DNA of 64,000 nt from Agromyces cavernae (GCF_021044935.1 NZ_JAJNMP010000002.1:992001-1056000), one strand, 5' to 3'. Counted from the stretch's first letter, positions 8,607-18,551 are shown. The notes: generated by a model not told the origin, from the letters alone. Numbers and translations are program-made.

Positions 8607-10031
8607 ATGGAGATCCTGCTGCTCGTCATCGGCCTCGTCGTGGGCGTCGCGCTCGGCGCGCTCGGCGCCTGGTTCCTCGTCCAGCGGCGCGCCGCCGCGG
8701 CGGCGGGCGACGTCGCCGTCGCCGTCGAGAACCCGGCACTCGTCGAAGCGCGTCACCAGCAGGCGCTCACCGAGTTGCGCGCGGCCGCCGAGGCGCAGCT
8801 GTCCCGCGCACTCGCCGATGAGCAGGCCAAGCAGGCCGCGCTCGGCGCCGAGCTCGCAGCAGTCGAGGCGACCGCTGCCGGGCTGCGCGAGCAGATCGAG
8901 GCCGCGCGGGCCCAGTACCGTGAGATCGTCGAGCGCCAGCAGCTCGAGCAGCGCGAGCGCGAGGCTCGCGAGGCGGCCGACAGCAGGGTGTTGCAGGCGC
9001 TCGGCCCGGTCAAGCAGACACTCAGCGACATGCAATCGAAGGTCACGGCACTCGAGACCCAGCGGCACCAGCAGCACGGCGAGCTGAGCCAGCAGCTGAA
9101 GATCGCGGCCGAGAACGAGGAGCGGCTGCGTTCGACGGCGGAGTCCCTGGCATCGGCGCTGCGCTCGAACAGCACGCGCGGCGTATGGGGCGAGACCCAG
9201 CTGCGCAGCGTCGTCGAGGCGGCGGGCCTCATCGAGCGCGTCGACTTCGACACGCAGCACTCCGTCACCACCGACGCGGGCGCCGGTCGCCCCGACATGG
9301 TCATCCACCTGCCCGGCGGAAAGCACATCGCCGTCGACGCCAAGGTGCCGTTCAACGCCTACCTTGAGGCGAGCCAGATCCCGGCGACCGCGTCGGGCGC
9401 TGACGGTGCGCAGCGCGACCGCCTCATGAAGGGCCACGTCAAGGCCGTGCGCGACCACATCACCGCGCTCGGCGGCAAGACCTACTGGGAGGGGCTCGGC
9501 GCCTCCCCCGAGATGGTCATCGCGTTCATTCCGAGCGAATCGCTCATCTCGAGTGCGCTCGAAGCCGACCCGTCGCTGCTCGAGTTCGCCTTCGCGAAGC
9601 GCGTCGCGCTCGCCTCTCCGGTCACGCTGTGGTCGGTGCTCAAGACCGTCGCGTTCAGCTGGCAGCAAGACGTCCTCACGAAAGAGGCGAAGACCCTGTT
9701 CGACCTCAGCCGCGAGCTCTACGCGCGCCTCTCGACCACGGCAGGCCAGATCGAAAAGCTCGGTCGCACGATCGAGCGCAGCGTGAAGGACTACAACGCC
9801 TTCGTCGGCTCCCTCGAGTCGCGCGTGCTACCCACCGCGCGCAAGCTCAAGGCGCTCGACGAGACCAAGGTGCTCGCGACTCTCGAGGGCATCGAAGAAA
9901 GCCCGCGCGAACTGACGGCCTACGAGTTCACGACCGGGACCGCAGAGGATTCACCGGCCGAGATCGAGGCACTCATCGAGCACGACGACCTCATCGCCGA
10001 CATCGATCCCGAGATCCGCTCGTCGCTCTAG
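8607..10031 (+). CDS. rmuC: DNA recombination protein RmuC
   Basis: A 474-residue RmuC-family protein, thought to limit recombination at inverted repeats and to act as a nuclease. An N-terminal membrane helix (about 2-24) is followed by a long alanine/glutamate-rich coiled coil (about 45-190). The RmuC core starts at 'RGVWGETQLRSVVEAAGL' and contains 'HIAVDAKVPFNAYL', the PD-(D/E)XK-like catalytic strand. The start at 8607 places the transmembrane helix at the N-terminus as in homologues; the frame is open back to 8442 but that part overlaps the hairpin after ridA. Confidence 0.95.
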   Translation: MEILLLVIGLVVGVALGALGAWFLVQRRAAAAAGDVAVAVENPALVEARHQQALTELRAAAEAQLSRALADEQAKQAALGAELAAVEATAAGLREQIEAARAQYREIVERQQLEQREREAREAADSRVLQALGPVKQTLSDMQSKVTALETQRHQQHGELSQQLKIAAENEERLRSTAESLASALRSNSTRGVWGETQLRSVVEAAGLIERVDFDTQHSVTTDAGAGRPDMVIHLPGGKHIAVDAKVPFNAYLEASQIPATASGADGAQRDRLMKGHVKAVRDHITALGGKTYWEGLGASPEMVIAFIPSESLISSALEADPSLLEFAFAKRVALASPVTLWSVLKTVAFSWQQDVLTKEAKTLFDLSRELYARLSTTAGQIEKLGRTIERSVKDYNAFVGSLESRVLPTARKLKALDETKVLATLEGIEESPRELTAYEFTTGTAEDSPAEIEALIEHDDLIADIDPEIRSSL

Positions 10032-10103
10032 GCAGCATGCATCGCCCGCGCGTCGCGTGAGCGGGTGTCCCGCGAGCGGCGGCGGCACTGGTCGGGTGAA
10101 CCG

Positions 10104-10499
10104 TCAGGTGGCGAGGACGCTCAGCACGTTTCCGGCAGGGTCGCGGAACCACGCGATGTCGGGTCCTTGGCCGCTTTGGCTCCCGCGAGCAATGCCCCGC
10201 CCGTCGGTGCCGTAGTCGTCGGGTGCCTCGTAGATCTTCGTCACGACGCCGGCGGAATTCAGCTCGTCGACCGCCCGATCGATGTTCTCGACGACGAAGT
10301 TGAAGATCGTGAACGTGGCCGGCACGTGATCGGGCTTCGGGTAGATGAACACCGACTGCCCCGACGGCAAGGTCAATTGCAGTGCGCCGGCCATCGGTTC
10401 GTCACTCACCGGAAGCCCGAGCTTTGTACCGTAGAACTCCCGTGCCGCCTCGATGTCGTCGACGCTGAACCCCGGGAACGCATCTCGAATGGTGACCAT
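10104..10499 (-). CDS. VOC family protein (glyoxalase/bleomycin-resistance fold)
   Basis: A 131-residue protein of the vicinal-oxygen-chelate superfamily with two beta-alpha-beta-beta-beta units. The first ('GFSVDDIEAAREFYGTKLG') is at about 10-28 and the second ('TIFNFVVENIDRAVDELNSAGV') at about 63-85, followed by 'AWFRDPAGNVLSVL' near the end. The family includes lyases, dioxygenases and antibiotic-binding proteins, and the metal ligands here do not point to one of them. AAGGAGG six bases before the ATG fixes the start. It converges with rmuC. Confidence 0.9.
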   Translation of the reverse strand: MVTIRDAFPGFSVDDIEAAREFYGTKLGLPVSDEPMAGALQLTLPSGQSVFIYPKPDHVPATFTIFNFVVENIDRAVDELNSAGVVTKIYEAPDDYGTDGRGIARGSQSGQGPDIAWFRDPAGNVLSVLAT

Positions 10500-10588
10500 G
10501 TGGGTCCTCCTTCAATCCCGCCAAGACTCGCACTCCGAACGGCTCGCGTCGAGAGCTCGAACGCACACGGGTCGATGCGCGCGCACAT

Positions 10589-11971
10589 TCAGCCCGGTTC
10601 GGGCTCGGCGCGACCCGACCGCTCGGCCCGTGGGTGCGGCTCGTCGACCGGCGGCTCGAACCCCGCCGCGGCCTCGGCGCCCGTCACGATCGTCGCGTCG
10701 GCGTGTGCGTCGAGCGGATGCGCGAGCTCGTCTTCGCCGAGGCGCGCCAGCGCAAGCGTCGCGAGCGCGAGGAACGGCGGGACGAGGCCCGCGATGAGGA
10801 ACGCCGGCACGAGCCCGATGGCTTCGCCGACCGGCCCGGCGACCGCCATCGAGATGGGCATGAGCGCAAGTGACACGAAGAAGTCGAGGCTCGAGACCCG
10901 GCCGAGCATCGACGGCGGCACCCTGCGCTGCAGCAGGGTGCCCCACACGACCTGTGCCCCGTCGAACAGCACGCCGACGATGAAGAGCGCGATGACCATG
11001 ACCCACAACCAGGACGTCAGTCCGACGATGGCGAGGGGCACGCAGCCGAAGCCCCAGGCGAGGATCATGAGCGTCAGGTACCGCCGCGGAATGCGAACCG
11101 ACGCCACCGTGAGCGAGCCGACCGCACCGCCGACGCCGAACGCCGCGAGCGCGAGCGCGAATGCACCGGCTCCGCCGCCGGTCTGGTCTTTCACCGCGAA
11201 CGGCAGCAGCACCTCGATGGGCCCCATGATGAGGAACACGAGGATGATCGAGAACACGAGCGTGGCGAACAGCCACCGCGTCTGCAGGAGGTAGCGGAAC
11301 CCGTCGCGCATGTCGATGAACGACTGCCGCACCGGATGTACGACGACCTCGTCGGGATCACGCCGCACCGCGGTGGTGCGCATGACCAGCAGTACCGCCG
11401 CTGCCCCGCCCTGCAACACAGCGACGACCGCGAACGCGAGCCATGGCGCCTGCACCGCGATGAGCGCGCTAGCCAGCGCGGGGCCGGCGGCCTGCATCAC
11501 CGCTGGCCGCAGCACTCCCTCGACCCCGTTGGCGGCGAGGAGCTGCTCGGACGGGAGGATCGCGGGCAGCCACGCCGAGTAGGCGGGATAGAAGAAGCCG
11601 TCGGCGACACCGAGCACGAACGAGAGCACGGCGATGTGCCAGACCTCGATGACACCCGAGGCGGCGAGCACCGCGGCGACGGCGAACGTCGCCCCGCGCA
11701 CGATCTCGACCGCGAGCAGGATGTAGCGCTGCGGGATGCGGTCGGCCGCGACGCCCCCGAACAGCACCGCGAGCACGAGCCCTAGGCTCGCGCCCACCGC
11801 GACGTACGAGAGGTCGATCGGCGACCCGCCGAGCTCGACGACCTGCCAGACCGCGGCGACGAGCCAGGCGCCGGCCGACAGCAGCGACGCGGAGAGCGCC
11901 GCCACCAACAGGCGGTACTGGCCCGACGAGAACGGGCGGAGCGCGCGCGGAAGACGACTGGCGTCGGTCAT
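10589..11971 (-). CDS. MFS transporter (drug-efflux-like)
   Basis: A 460-residue major facilitator with twelve hydrophobic segments, resembling the MFS_3/enterobactin-exporter type. It begins 'RALRPFSSGQYRLLVAALS', a common actinobacterial MFS opening, and has the loop 2-3 motif 'GGVAADRIPQRY' near residue 85. The C-terminal tail (about 425-460) is hydrophilic and rich in Asp, Glu and Pro. The substrate is unknown; a drug or siderophore is possible. ATG 11971 is the start; the frame continues upstream only through glpX and is not coding there. It lies downstream of glpX on the same strand, 46 bases apart. Confidence 0.9.
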   Translation of the reverse strand: MTDASRLPRALRPFSSGQYRLLVAALSASLLSAGAWLVAAVWQVVELGGSPIDLSYVAVGASLGLVLAVLFGGVAADRIPQRYILLAVEIVRGATFAVAAVLAASGVIEVWHIAVLSFVLGVADGFFYPAYSAWLPAILPSEQLLAANGVEGVLRPAVMQAAGPALASALIAVQAPWLAFAVVAVLQGGAAAVLLVMRTTAVRRDPDEVVVHPVRQSFIDMRDGFRYLLQTRWLFATLVFSIILVFLIMGPIEVLLPFAVKDQTGGGAGAFALALAAFGVGGAVGSLTVASVRIPRRYLTLMILAWGFGCVPLAIVGLTSWLWVMVIALFIVGVLFDGAQVVWGTLLQRRVPPSMLGRVSSLDFFVSLALMPISMAVAGPVGEAIGLVPAFLIAGLVPPFLALATLALARLGEDELAHPLDAHADATIVTGAEAAAGFEPPVDEPHPRAERSGRAEPEPG

Positions 11972-12017
11972 CGGTACATTGTGCCCGGAGCCGCCGACAT
12001 CCGCCCGCGAGATCAGG

Positions 12018-13019
12018 TCATCGGTCGGCTGCGTCGAGCCATTTCTCGACGAGGTGGTCGGCGACGATGCGGCGAATCGTGCCCGACTTGCCGCGCAGCA
12101 CGATCGACTCGGTGCGGATGATCGGCCCCTTCTTGCGCACGCCGTCGACGAGTTCGCCGTCGGTGACGCCGGTCGCGACGAAGAAGGTGTTGTCGCTGCG
12201 CACGAGCTCGTCGAGCTCGTACACCTTGTCGCAGTCGAGCCCGGCCGCCTCGCCGCGTCGGCGCTCGGCGTCGTCCTTCGGCGCGAGCCGCCCCTGCATG
12301 AATCCACCGAGCGCCTTGATCGCGCACGCCGTGGTGATGCCCTCGGGGCTGCCGCCGATGCCGACGCACATGTCGATGCGCGACTCGTAGCGGGCGGCGT
12401 TGATGCCGCCCGCGACGTCGCCGTCGCTGATCAGCCGCGTGCCGGCGCCGGCTTCGCGGATGTCGGCGATGAGCTGCTCGTGCCGCGGCCGGTTCAACAC
12501 CGCGACCCGCAGTTCACCCACGTCCTTGCCCTTCGCGGCAGCGAGCGCGCGCAGGTTCTCCCCGATGGGCTTACGGATGTCGACGACACCGATGCCCGCG
12601 GCATCCGTGACGATCTTGTCCATGTAGAAGACGCTCGACGCATCGAGCATCGTGCCGCGATCGGCGACCGCGATCACCGACAGCGCGTTCTGGCGGCCCG
12701 CGGCCGTGAGCGAGGTGCCGTCGATGGGGTCGACCGCGATGTCGCACGCCGGGCCGCGCCCGTTGCCGACCCGCTCGCCGTTGAAGAGCATGGGCGCCTG
12801 GTCCTTCTCGCCCTCGCCGATGACGACGACACCGTCGAAGTTCACCGTGCCGAGGAACGCGCGCATCGCATCGACCGCGGCGCCGTCGGCGCCGAGCTTG
12901 TCGCCGCGCCCGATCCACGGGTACGAGCGGATCGCGGCCGCCTCGGTCGCCCGCACGAGCTCGAGCGCGATGTTGCGGTCGGGGTGCAGGTAGAGGGTTT
13001 CGGTGTCGGTGCTCACCAT
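12018..13019 (-). CDS. glpX: Class II fructose-1,6-bisphosphatase GlpX
   Basis: A 333-residue metal-dependent phosphatase converting fructose-1,6-bisphosphate to fructose-6-phosphate; in actinobacteria this is the main gluconeogenic FBPase. Metal and substrate motifs are in order: GRGDK (38-42), GEGEKDQAPML (68-78) and DPIDGTS (97-103). 'GIGGSPEGI' and 'GRLAPKDD' follow in the C-terminal half. The start at 13019 is supported by GGAGGA eight bases upstream. A second GlpX-like gene and class II aldolase lie just upstream, making a fructose-bisphosphate cluster. Confidence 0.97.
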   Translation of the reverse strand: MVSTDTETLYLHPDRNIALELVRATEAAAIRSYPWIGRGDKLGADGAAVDAMRAFLGTVNFDGVVVIGEGEKDQAPMLFNGERVGNGRGPACDIAVDPIDGTSLTAAGRQNALSVIAVADRGTMLDASSVFYMDKIVTDAAGIGVVDIRKPIGENLRALAAAKGKDVGELRVAVLNRPRHEQLIADIREAGAGTRLISDGDVAGGINAARYESRIDMCVGIGGSPEGITTACAIKALGGFMQGRLAPKDDAERRRGEAAGLDCDKVYELDELVRSDNTFFVATGVTDGELVDGVRKKGPIIRTESIVLRGKSGTIRRIVADHLVEKWLDAADR

Positions 13020-13362
13020 CGAGGGGTCCTCCGGGACGCGTGTGATCGACCTCGCCGAGGTCGGGCTGAGTGGGCGATCGCCCGGTTCCAGCCTAGGCAC
13101 GCGGCCGACCGTCGGCACCGGATTTCCACCGTCGCGGAGGTGAAAGATCGTCGAATCTTAAGAATTCGATCGCGGCGCCCGCACCCGCAACGTCCCGTCC
13201 CATCCCGCCCCTTCCCTCCCCATCCCCGTCCCGTCCCGTCCCGCCTCGTCCTGTCCCGTCCCGTCCCGCATCTTCGCGTCCCGTCCCGTCCCGCTCCGTC
13301 CCGGCCCGAAAACAGGAAGACACGCCGCCGCCGCACCGAGAACAGGAAACCTTGCGGCGTGT
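13020..13362. other. Gene-free spacer between the two glpX genes
   Basis: 343 bases with no credible gene. The first 120 bases should hold the glpX promoter and leader on the minus strand, including the ribosome site beside 13020. From about 13190 to 13305 the plus strand is a degenerate run of the pentamer CCCGT, C-rich on one strand and G-rich on the other. From 13306 it becomes the left arm of a long inverted repeat that reaches into the end of the next gene. Open frames across the pentamer run have simple-sequence translations. Confidence 0.75.
13190..13305. repeat. Degenerate CCCGT pentamer microsatellite
   Basis: About twenty interrupted copies of a 5-base unit (CCCGT with variants such as CCCAT, CCCCT and CCTGT) are in phase over roughly 115 bases. 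Strand asymmetry is complete: one strand is nearly devoid of G outside the unit. This is the only such tract in the window. Confidence 0.85.
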
Positions 13363-13385
13363 CTACTGGAGGTTCCTGTTTTCGG
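13306..13385. repeat. Long inverted repeat overlapping the glpX-like stop codon
   Basis: CCGAAAACAGGAA plus GACACGCCGC (13306-13328) is complementary to 13354-13363 and 13373-13385, with a 9-base bulge in the right arm and a 25-base loop. The loop holds a third copy of the ACAGGAA word (13342-13348 region). The stop of the glpX-like gene lies in the right arm, so the structure could end its transcript. Confidence 0.75.
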
Positions 13386-14355
13386 CACGCAGTCGCCGCG
13401 TTCCGGGATCACGCAGTCGCCGCGTTCCGGGATCACGCGGCCGCCGCGTTCCGGGATCACCGGGGCCGACGCGCCACGACTCCCCCGGCGCCAGTTCGGC
13501 GCCCGAGCCGAACGAGCACGGCGTGACGGCCGCGACGAACAGCCACGCGTCGGCGCCGCACAGGTCGTCGAGACTGAGCACATGGGTCTCCGAGAGCCCC
13601 GCCGCCACGATGCGCGACCGCTCGGCCGTCGACTGCGGCGCGAGCCTCGCGTGCATCGATCCGCCGAGTGCACGCACCGCCGCCGCGGTGAGCACCCCCT
13701 CGGGCGCGCCGCCGATGCCGGCGACGACGTCGAGGCCGCCACCACGCCGCGCGGCACGGATGCACCGTTCGACGTCGCCGTGTTCGAAGAGCTCGACGGA
13801 TGCCCCTGCCGCCCGGGCCTCGGCGACGAATCGCTCGTTGCGCGGCCGATCCTGCACGGCGACCCGCACCTCGGCCGGGGAGACCCCGCACGCCGCGGCC
13901 GCGCGCCCGACGATCTCGACGATCGAGGCGCCGGCCGGGACATCCGGCACCCAGGTCACGTGCTTCTCCATGTAGTGGGCCGCACCCAGCGAGGCGAGCG
14001 CGCCACCCGGCGCGACCGCCATGACCGCCATCGCACCCGGCCGACCGGCCGCCGCGAGGCGCGTGCCGTCGACGGGATCGACGGCGAGGTCGACGACCGG
14101 GCCCGCACCGGTGCCGAATCGCTCGCCGACGAAGAGCATGGGCGCCTCGTCCTTCTCGCCCTCGCCGACGACCACGACGCCGTCGACGGCGAGAGGCGCG
14201 AGCGCCGCGCGGAGGGCGCGCACGGCGAGCCCGTCGATGTCGTCGCCACGACCCGAACCGACGAGCGGCGCCGCGGCGAGCGCCGCCCCGACGGCAGCCG
14301 CCTCGAATCCGTCGGCGAGGCCGGTTGCGGCGAGATCGAGGGGGTCATGCACCAT
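13363..14355 (-). CDS. GlpX-like fructose-bisphosphatase paralogue with repeat-built C-terminus
   Basis: A 330-residue class II FBPase homologue. It keeps the active-site order: GRGDD (35-39), GEGEKDEAPML (64-74) and DPVDGT (93-98), then 'GIGGAPEGV' and 'ARLAPQS'. It is shorter and more diverged than the paralogue at 12018, with a charged lysine replaced in GRGDK. The last 35 residues are not GlpX-like: three units of RDPGTRR(L/P) encoded by a 24-bp tandem repeat, ending in an inverted repeat. It may be active, or a regulatory or specialised phosphatase. Same strand and adjacent to glpX, divergent from fba. Confidence 0.85.
   Translation of the reverse strand: MVHDPLDLAATGLADGFEAAAVGAALAAAPLVGSGRGDDIDGLAVRALRAALAPLAVDGVVVVGEGEKDEAPMLFVGERFGTGAGPVVDLAVDPVDGTRLAAAGRPGAMAVMAVAPGGALASLGAAHYMEKHVTWVPDVPAGASIVEIVGRAAAACGVSPAEVRVAVQDRPRNERFVAEARAAGASVELFEHGDVERCIRAARRGGGLDVVAGIGGAPEGVLTAAAVRALGGSMHARLAPQSTAERSRIVAAGLSETHVLSLDDLCGADAWLFVAAVTPCSFGSGAELAPGESWRVGPGDPGTRRPRDPGTRRLRDPGTRRLRAENRNLQ
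13387..13458. repeat. Three tandem 24-bp units inside the end of the glpX-like gene
   Basis: Units at 13387-13410, 13411-13434 and 13435-13458. The first two are identical and the third differs at two bases. The unit length is a multiple of three, so copy number can change without shifting the reading frame; each unit adds eight residues. Confidence 0.9.
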
Positions 14356-14404
14356 GGCACCATCATCGCCCAGCCTCAGTCGTGAGCCTCGCTCGGCAAC
14401 TCAG

Positions 14405-14410
14405 TAGACT
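14405..14410 (+). promoter_or_regulatory. -10 hexamer TAGACT of fba
   Basis: TAGACT lies 34 bases before the fba start codon, leaving a short leader that contains the ribosome site AAGGAG. Confidence 0.55.
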
Positions 14411-14444
14411 CGTGGCGAACCCAACAGTCTTCCGAAGGAGCACC

Positions 14445-15476
<1,032 letters not shown>

Positions 15477-15484
15477 GGCGACGG

Positions 15485-16117
15485 ATGTCCGACGACGAGG
15501 CCGCTCGAAACACCGGTGACGCCGGGGCCGGTGACGGAGGTGCAGGCGCTCCCGCGCCGACGCCGGGCGCCGCACAGCCCGCCGCGGGCCGTGACGAGCG
15601 GCCTCGTCCCCAATACGGCGAGTACGCCCCAGAGGGGTGGACGTGGCAGCCGCCGGCAGCGGCGCAGCACACCGATGACACGCCCGTCGTGGCGGCGGCC
15701 GCCCCGGTCGCCGCGGTTGCCGGTACGACGGCAACGCGCCGGCCCGTCGATCGGGCCTGGACCATCGCGCTGCTCGTCTTCGGTGTCTTCGGCGTCATCT
15801 ACAACAGCGCGTCGCTCATGCTCCTGCCGCAGAACCTGCTCGAGTCGATGCAGCTCTCGGCGGCGATCCTCGGCGTCGAGCCGGCGACCTCGTTCACGCC
15901 CGGCCCCGCCGTGCCGACGATCGTCGCGATCGGCGTCGCCGTGCAGGTGCTGCTCTGGCTCGGCGCCGCGCGCTGGTCGATCGTTCGCATACGCTCGGGC
16001 CGTCTCGCCTGGTGGGTCCCGCTCGTCGCGGGCGCCGTGGCGTTCGTCGCGGTCGTCATCACGAGCAGCCTGATCATGGCGAGCGACCCCGACTTCCTGA
16101 CGTCGCTCACCCCGTAG
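15485..16117 (+). CDS. Hypothetical membrane protein
   Basis: A 210-residue protein not assigned to a named function. Residues 1-95 are disordered, rich in Ala, Gly, Pro, Asp and Glu, and include 'YGEYAPEGWTWQPP', a tyrosine/proline motif common at the N-terminus of actinobacterial membrane proteins. Three hydrophobic segments follow (about 103-125, 148-168 and 180-200). It begins eight bases after the fba stop, so it is probably read with fba, though that need not mean shared function. A 14-bp tandem repeat follows the stop codon. Confidence 0.82.
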   Translation: MSDDEAARNTGDAGAGDGGAGAPAPTPGAAQPAAGRDERPRPQYGEYAPEGWTWQPPAAAQHTDDTPVVAAAAPVAAVAGTTATRRPVDRAWTIALLVFGVFGVIYNSASLMLLPQNLLESMQLSAAILGVEPATSFTPGPAVPTIVAIGVAVQVLLWLGAARWSIVRIRSGRLAWWVPLVAGAVAFVAVVITSSLIMASDPDFLTSLTP

Positions 16118-16154
16118 GGCGCCCGCGACAGGGCGCCCGCGACACGGCGCCCGG
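16117..16154. terminator. Tandem 14-bp GC-rich repeat between convergent genes
   Basis: Two full and one partial copies of GGGCGCCCGCGACA. Each contains the self-complementary GGGCGCCC, so the copies can pair with each other in either direction. It fills the gap between a membrane-protein gene and ispH, where a bidirectional terminator is expected. Confidence 0.5.
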
Positions 16155-16166
16155 GCCGCCTCAGCC

Positions 16167-17243
16167 CTACGCGGGCCGGTTGCGGCCGCCGAGCGCCCGC
16201 TCGTCGCGGTTGCCGGCGAGGTCTTTGCGCAGCTCCTTCGGCAGCGAGAACATCAGGTCTTCCTCAGCGGTCTTCACCTCGGAGACGTCGCCGTACCCGG
16301 CGTCGCTGAGGGCGAGCAGCAGCTCCTGCACGAGCTCTTCGGGCACTGACGCGCCGCTCGTGACGCCGACGGTCGCGACGCCGTCGAGCCACTCCTGCTT
16401 GACCTCGCTCGCGTAGTCGACCCGGTAGGCCGCCTTCGCGCCGTACTCGAGGGCGACTTCGACGAGGCGCACGCTGTTCGAGCTGTTCGCCGATCCGACG
16501 ACGATGACGAGGTCGGCGTCCTGGGCGACCTTCTTGATCGCGACCTGGCGGTTCTGCGTGGCGTAGCAGATGTCGTCGCTCGGAGGGTCTTGGAGATTCG
16601 GGAATCGCTCGCGAAGCCGGCGCACGGTCTCCATGGTCTCGTCCACGCTCAGGGTGGTCTGCGAGAGCCATACGACCTTGTCGGGGTCTCGCACCTCGAT
16701 GTCGGCGACCTCGTCGGGGCTGCCAACGAGCGTCACGTGGTCGGGCGCTTCGCCCGCGGTGCCCTCGACCTCTTCGTGGCCTTCGTGGCCGATGAGCAGG
16801 ATCTCGTAGTCGTCGCGCGCGAACCGCACGGCCTCGCGGTGCACCTTGGTGACGAGCGGACACGTCGCGTCGATCGCGTGCAGCCCCCGATCGGATGCCG
16901 CGTTGACGACCGCCGGCGAGACGCCGTGCGCGCTGAACACGATGTGGGCACCCGCAGGCACCTCGTCGACCTCGTCGACGAAGATCGCGCCCATGGCCTC
17001 GAGCTCGGTCACGACGTGGATGTTGTGCACGATCTGCTTGCGCACGTAGACCGGCGCGCCGTAGTGCTCGAGCGCCTTCTCGACCGCGATCACGGCACGG
17101 TCGACGCCGGCGCAGTAGCCGCGAGGCGCGGCCAGCAGCACGCGCTTGCGCCCGGGGACGGGGATATCCTTGAGCCGGCCGCGCACGCCCGGGACTCTGG
17201 GCATACCGAGGCCGATTCGCGGGGTATCCGTCATGCTCGTCAC
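16167..17243 (-). CDS. ispH: 4-hydroxy-3-methylbut-2-enyl diphosphate reductase (IspH)
   Basis: A 358-residue iron-sulfur enzyme for the last step of the MEP isoprenoid pathway, making IPP and DMAPP. The three cluster cysteines are in '[11 protein letters not shown]', 'DATCPLVTK' and '[10 protein letters not shown]'. Histidines in 'QIVHNIHV' and 'FSAHGVSP' and the '[11 protein letters not shown]' tail also fit. Start choice: GTG 17243 lies seven bases after TAGGAT, suggesting a leaderless message; ATG 17234 three codons in is the alternative. The product supplies UppS and quinone synthesis. Divergent from xseA. Confidence 0.96.
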   Translation of the reverse strand: MTSMTDTPRIGLGMPRVPGVRGRLKDIPVPGRKRVLLAAPRGYCAGVDRAVIAVEKALEHYGAPVYVRKQIVHNIHVVTELEAMGAIFVDEVDEVPAGAHIVFSAHGVSPAVVNAASDRGLHAIDATCPLVTKVHREAVRFARDDYEILLIGHEGHEEVEGTAGEAPDHVTLVGSPDEVADIEVRDPDKVVWLSQTTLSVDETMETVRRLRERFPNLQDPPSDDICYATQNRQVAIKKVAQDADLVIVVGSANSSNSVRLVEVALEYGAKAAYRVDYASEVKQEWLDGVATVGVTSGASVPEELVQELLLALSDAGYGDVSEVKTAEEDLMFSLPKELRKDLAGNRDERALGGRNRPA

Positions 17244-17250
17244 GGTGTCC

Positions 17251-17256
17251 ATCCTA
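17251..17256 (-). promoter_or_regulatory. -10 hexamer TAGGAT of ispH
   Basis: TAGGAT on the minus strand, seven bases before the in-frame GTG at 17243. An ATG overlapping the hexamer (17252) is therefore unlikely to be the start. Confidence 0.5.
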
Positions 17257-17291
17257 CGCGGCTGGACTTGGCGGGCGGCTGGGAGGCCAGA

Positions 17292-18527
17292 GTGACCGAT
17301 GCACCGGCGACGCGCGAGGCGCCGTGGCCCGTCGCGCTCCTCTCGGGGAAGATCAAGCAGTACCTCGACCGGCTCGGAACCGTGTGGGTCGAGGGCGAGA
17401 TCACCCAGTGGGGCGTCTCGGCGGGCAACGTGTACGGCAAGCTCAAGGACCTCGATGCCGACGCGACCGTGTCGTTCCAGGTGTGGTCGTCGGTGCGCGC
17501 GCGCTTCACCGAGCAGTTCAAGCAGGGCGACCGCGTCGTCGCCCTCGTGAAGGTCAGCTGGTGGGTCAAGGGCGGCTCCCTCTCGATGCAGGTCTACGAG
17601 CTCAAGCACGTCGGCCTGGGCGATCTGCTCGAGCGCCTCGAGCGGCTGCGCACGCGGCTCGCCGCCGAGGGGGTCTTCGACCCGGCGCGCAAGCAGAAGC
17701 TGCCGTTCCTTCCGGGCGTCGTCGGCCTCATCACGGCAAGAGACAGCGACGCCGAGCAGGATGTGCTGCGCAACGCCCGCCTGAGGTGGCCGTCGGTCGA
17801 GTTCCGGGTCGCGCACGCGGCCGTGCAGGGCGACCGCACGGTGCCCGAGGTGATCTCGGCGCTGGCGCGCCTCGACGCCGACCCCGAAGTCGAGGTCATC
17901 ATCATCGCGCGCGGCGGCGGCGACTTCCAGAACCTGCTCGGGTTCAGCGACGAGCGTCTCGTGCGGGCCGTCGCGGCAGCGTCGACGCCCGTCGTCTCGG
18001 CGATCGGCCACGAGGCAGACCGGCCCCTGCTCGACGAGGTCGCCGACCTGCGCGCCTCGACCCCGACCGACGCGGCGAAGCGGGTGGTGCCCGACGTGGG
18101 CGAGGAGCTCGTGCGCGTCGGCCAGGCGCGGGCCCGGCTCGGCATGCGCCTGCAGCACCAGCTCGCGCACGAGATCGACCGCATCGGCCACCTTCGATCG
18201 CGCCCTGCCCTGGCCGACGGCGCGTGGATCGTCGACCGCCGCGCCGAAGAGCTCACCCGTTGGGTCTCCCGCGGCGTCGAACTCGTCGAGCGTTCGCTCG
18301 AGCGCGCTGACGCACGCGTCGCCGAGCTGCGCGGACACCTGCGTGCACTGTCGCCGCAGGCGACGCTCGATCGCGGCTACGCGATCGCGCAGTTGCCCGA
18401 CGGGCACGTGCTGCGTGCAGCAGGCCAGGCGCCCGAGGGCACCCGCTTCACGCTCGCGCTCGCCGACGGCGCGATCGCCGCGGAGTCGGCCGGTGCCGCG
18501 CAGGCGACGGTCGGCGGCGCCGAGTAG
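17292..18527 (+). CDS. xseA: Exodeoxyribonuclease VII large subunit
   Basis: A 411-residue catalytic subunit of exonuclease VII, which degrades single-stranded DNA from both ends. The N-terminal OB fold (about 10-110) has '[12 protein letters not shown]'. The catalytic domain begins '[23 protein letters not shown]' in pieces around 140-162. Conserved features are '[19 protein letters not shown]' and '[28 protein letters not shown]', each read as shorter family blocks. A helical C-terminus ends in 'LDRGYAIA'. GTG 17292 has GGGAGG seven bases ahead. It is followed by xseB. Confidence 0.96.
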   Translation: MTDAPATREAPWPVALLSGKIKQYLDRLGTVWVEGEITQWGVSAGNVYGKLKDLDADATVSFQVWSSVRARFTEQFKQGDRVVALVKVSWWVKGGSLSMQVYELKHVGLGDLLERLERLRTRLAAEGVFDPARKQKLPFLPGVVGLITARDSDAEQDVLRNARLRWPSVEFRVAHAAVQGDRTVPEVISALARLDADPEVEVIIIARGGGDFQNLLGFSDERLVRAVAAASTPVVSAIGHEADRPLLDEVADLRASTPTDAAKRVVPDVGEELVRVGQARARLGMRLQHQLAHEIDRIGHLRSRPALADGAWIVDRRAEELTRWVSRGVELVERSLERADARVAELRGHLRALSPQATLDRGYAIAQLPDGHVLRAAGQAPEGTRFTLALADGAIAAESAGAAQATVGGAE

Positions 18528-18538
18528 GCAGCGCCGAA

Positions 18539-18544
18539 TAGAAT
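18539..18544 (+). promoter_or_regulatory. -10 hexamer TAGAAT of xseB
   Basis: TAGAAT lies just after the xseA stop and seven bases before the ATG at 18552. xseB may therefore have its own leaderless message in addition to read-through from xseA. Confidence 0.5.
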
Positions 18545-18551
18545 GGTCCTC

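Noticed and set aside
13093-13336. Open frames across the CCCGT tract
   Set aside because: They translate to low-complexity Arg/Gly/Asp strings, lack ribosome sites and follow the repeat period.
16590-17291. An N-terminal extension of xseA upstream of 17292
   Set aside because: That part is antisense to ispH, whereas GTG 17292 has a good ribosome site and gives the family length.
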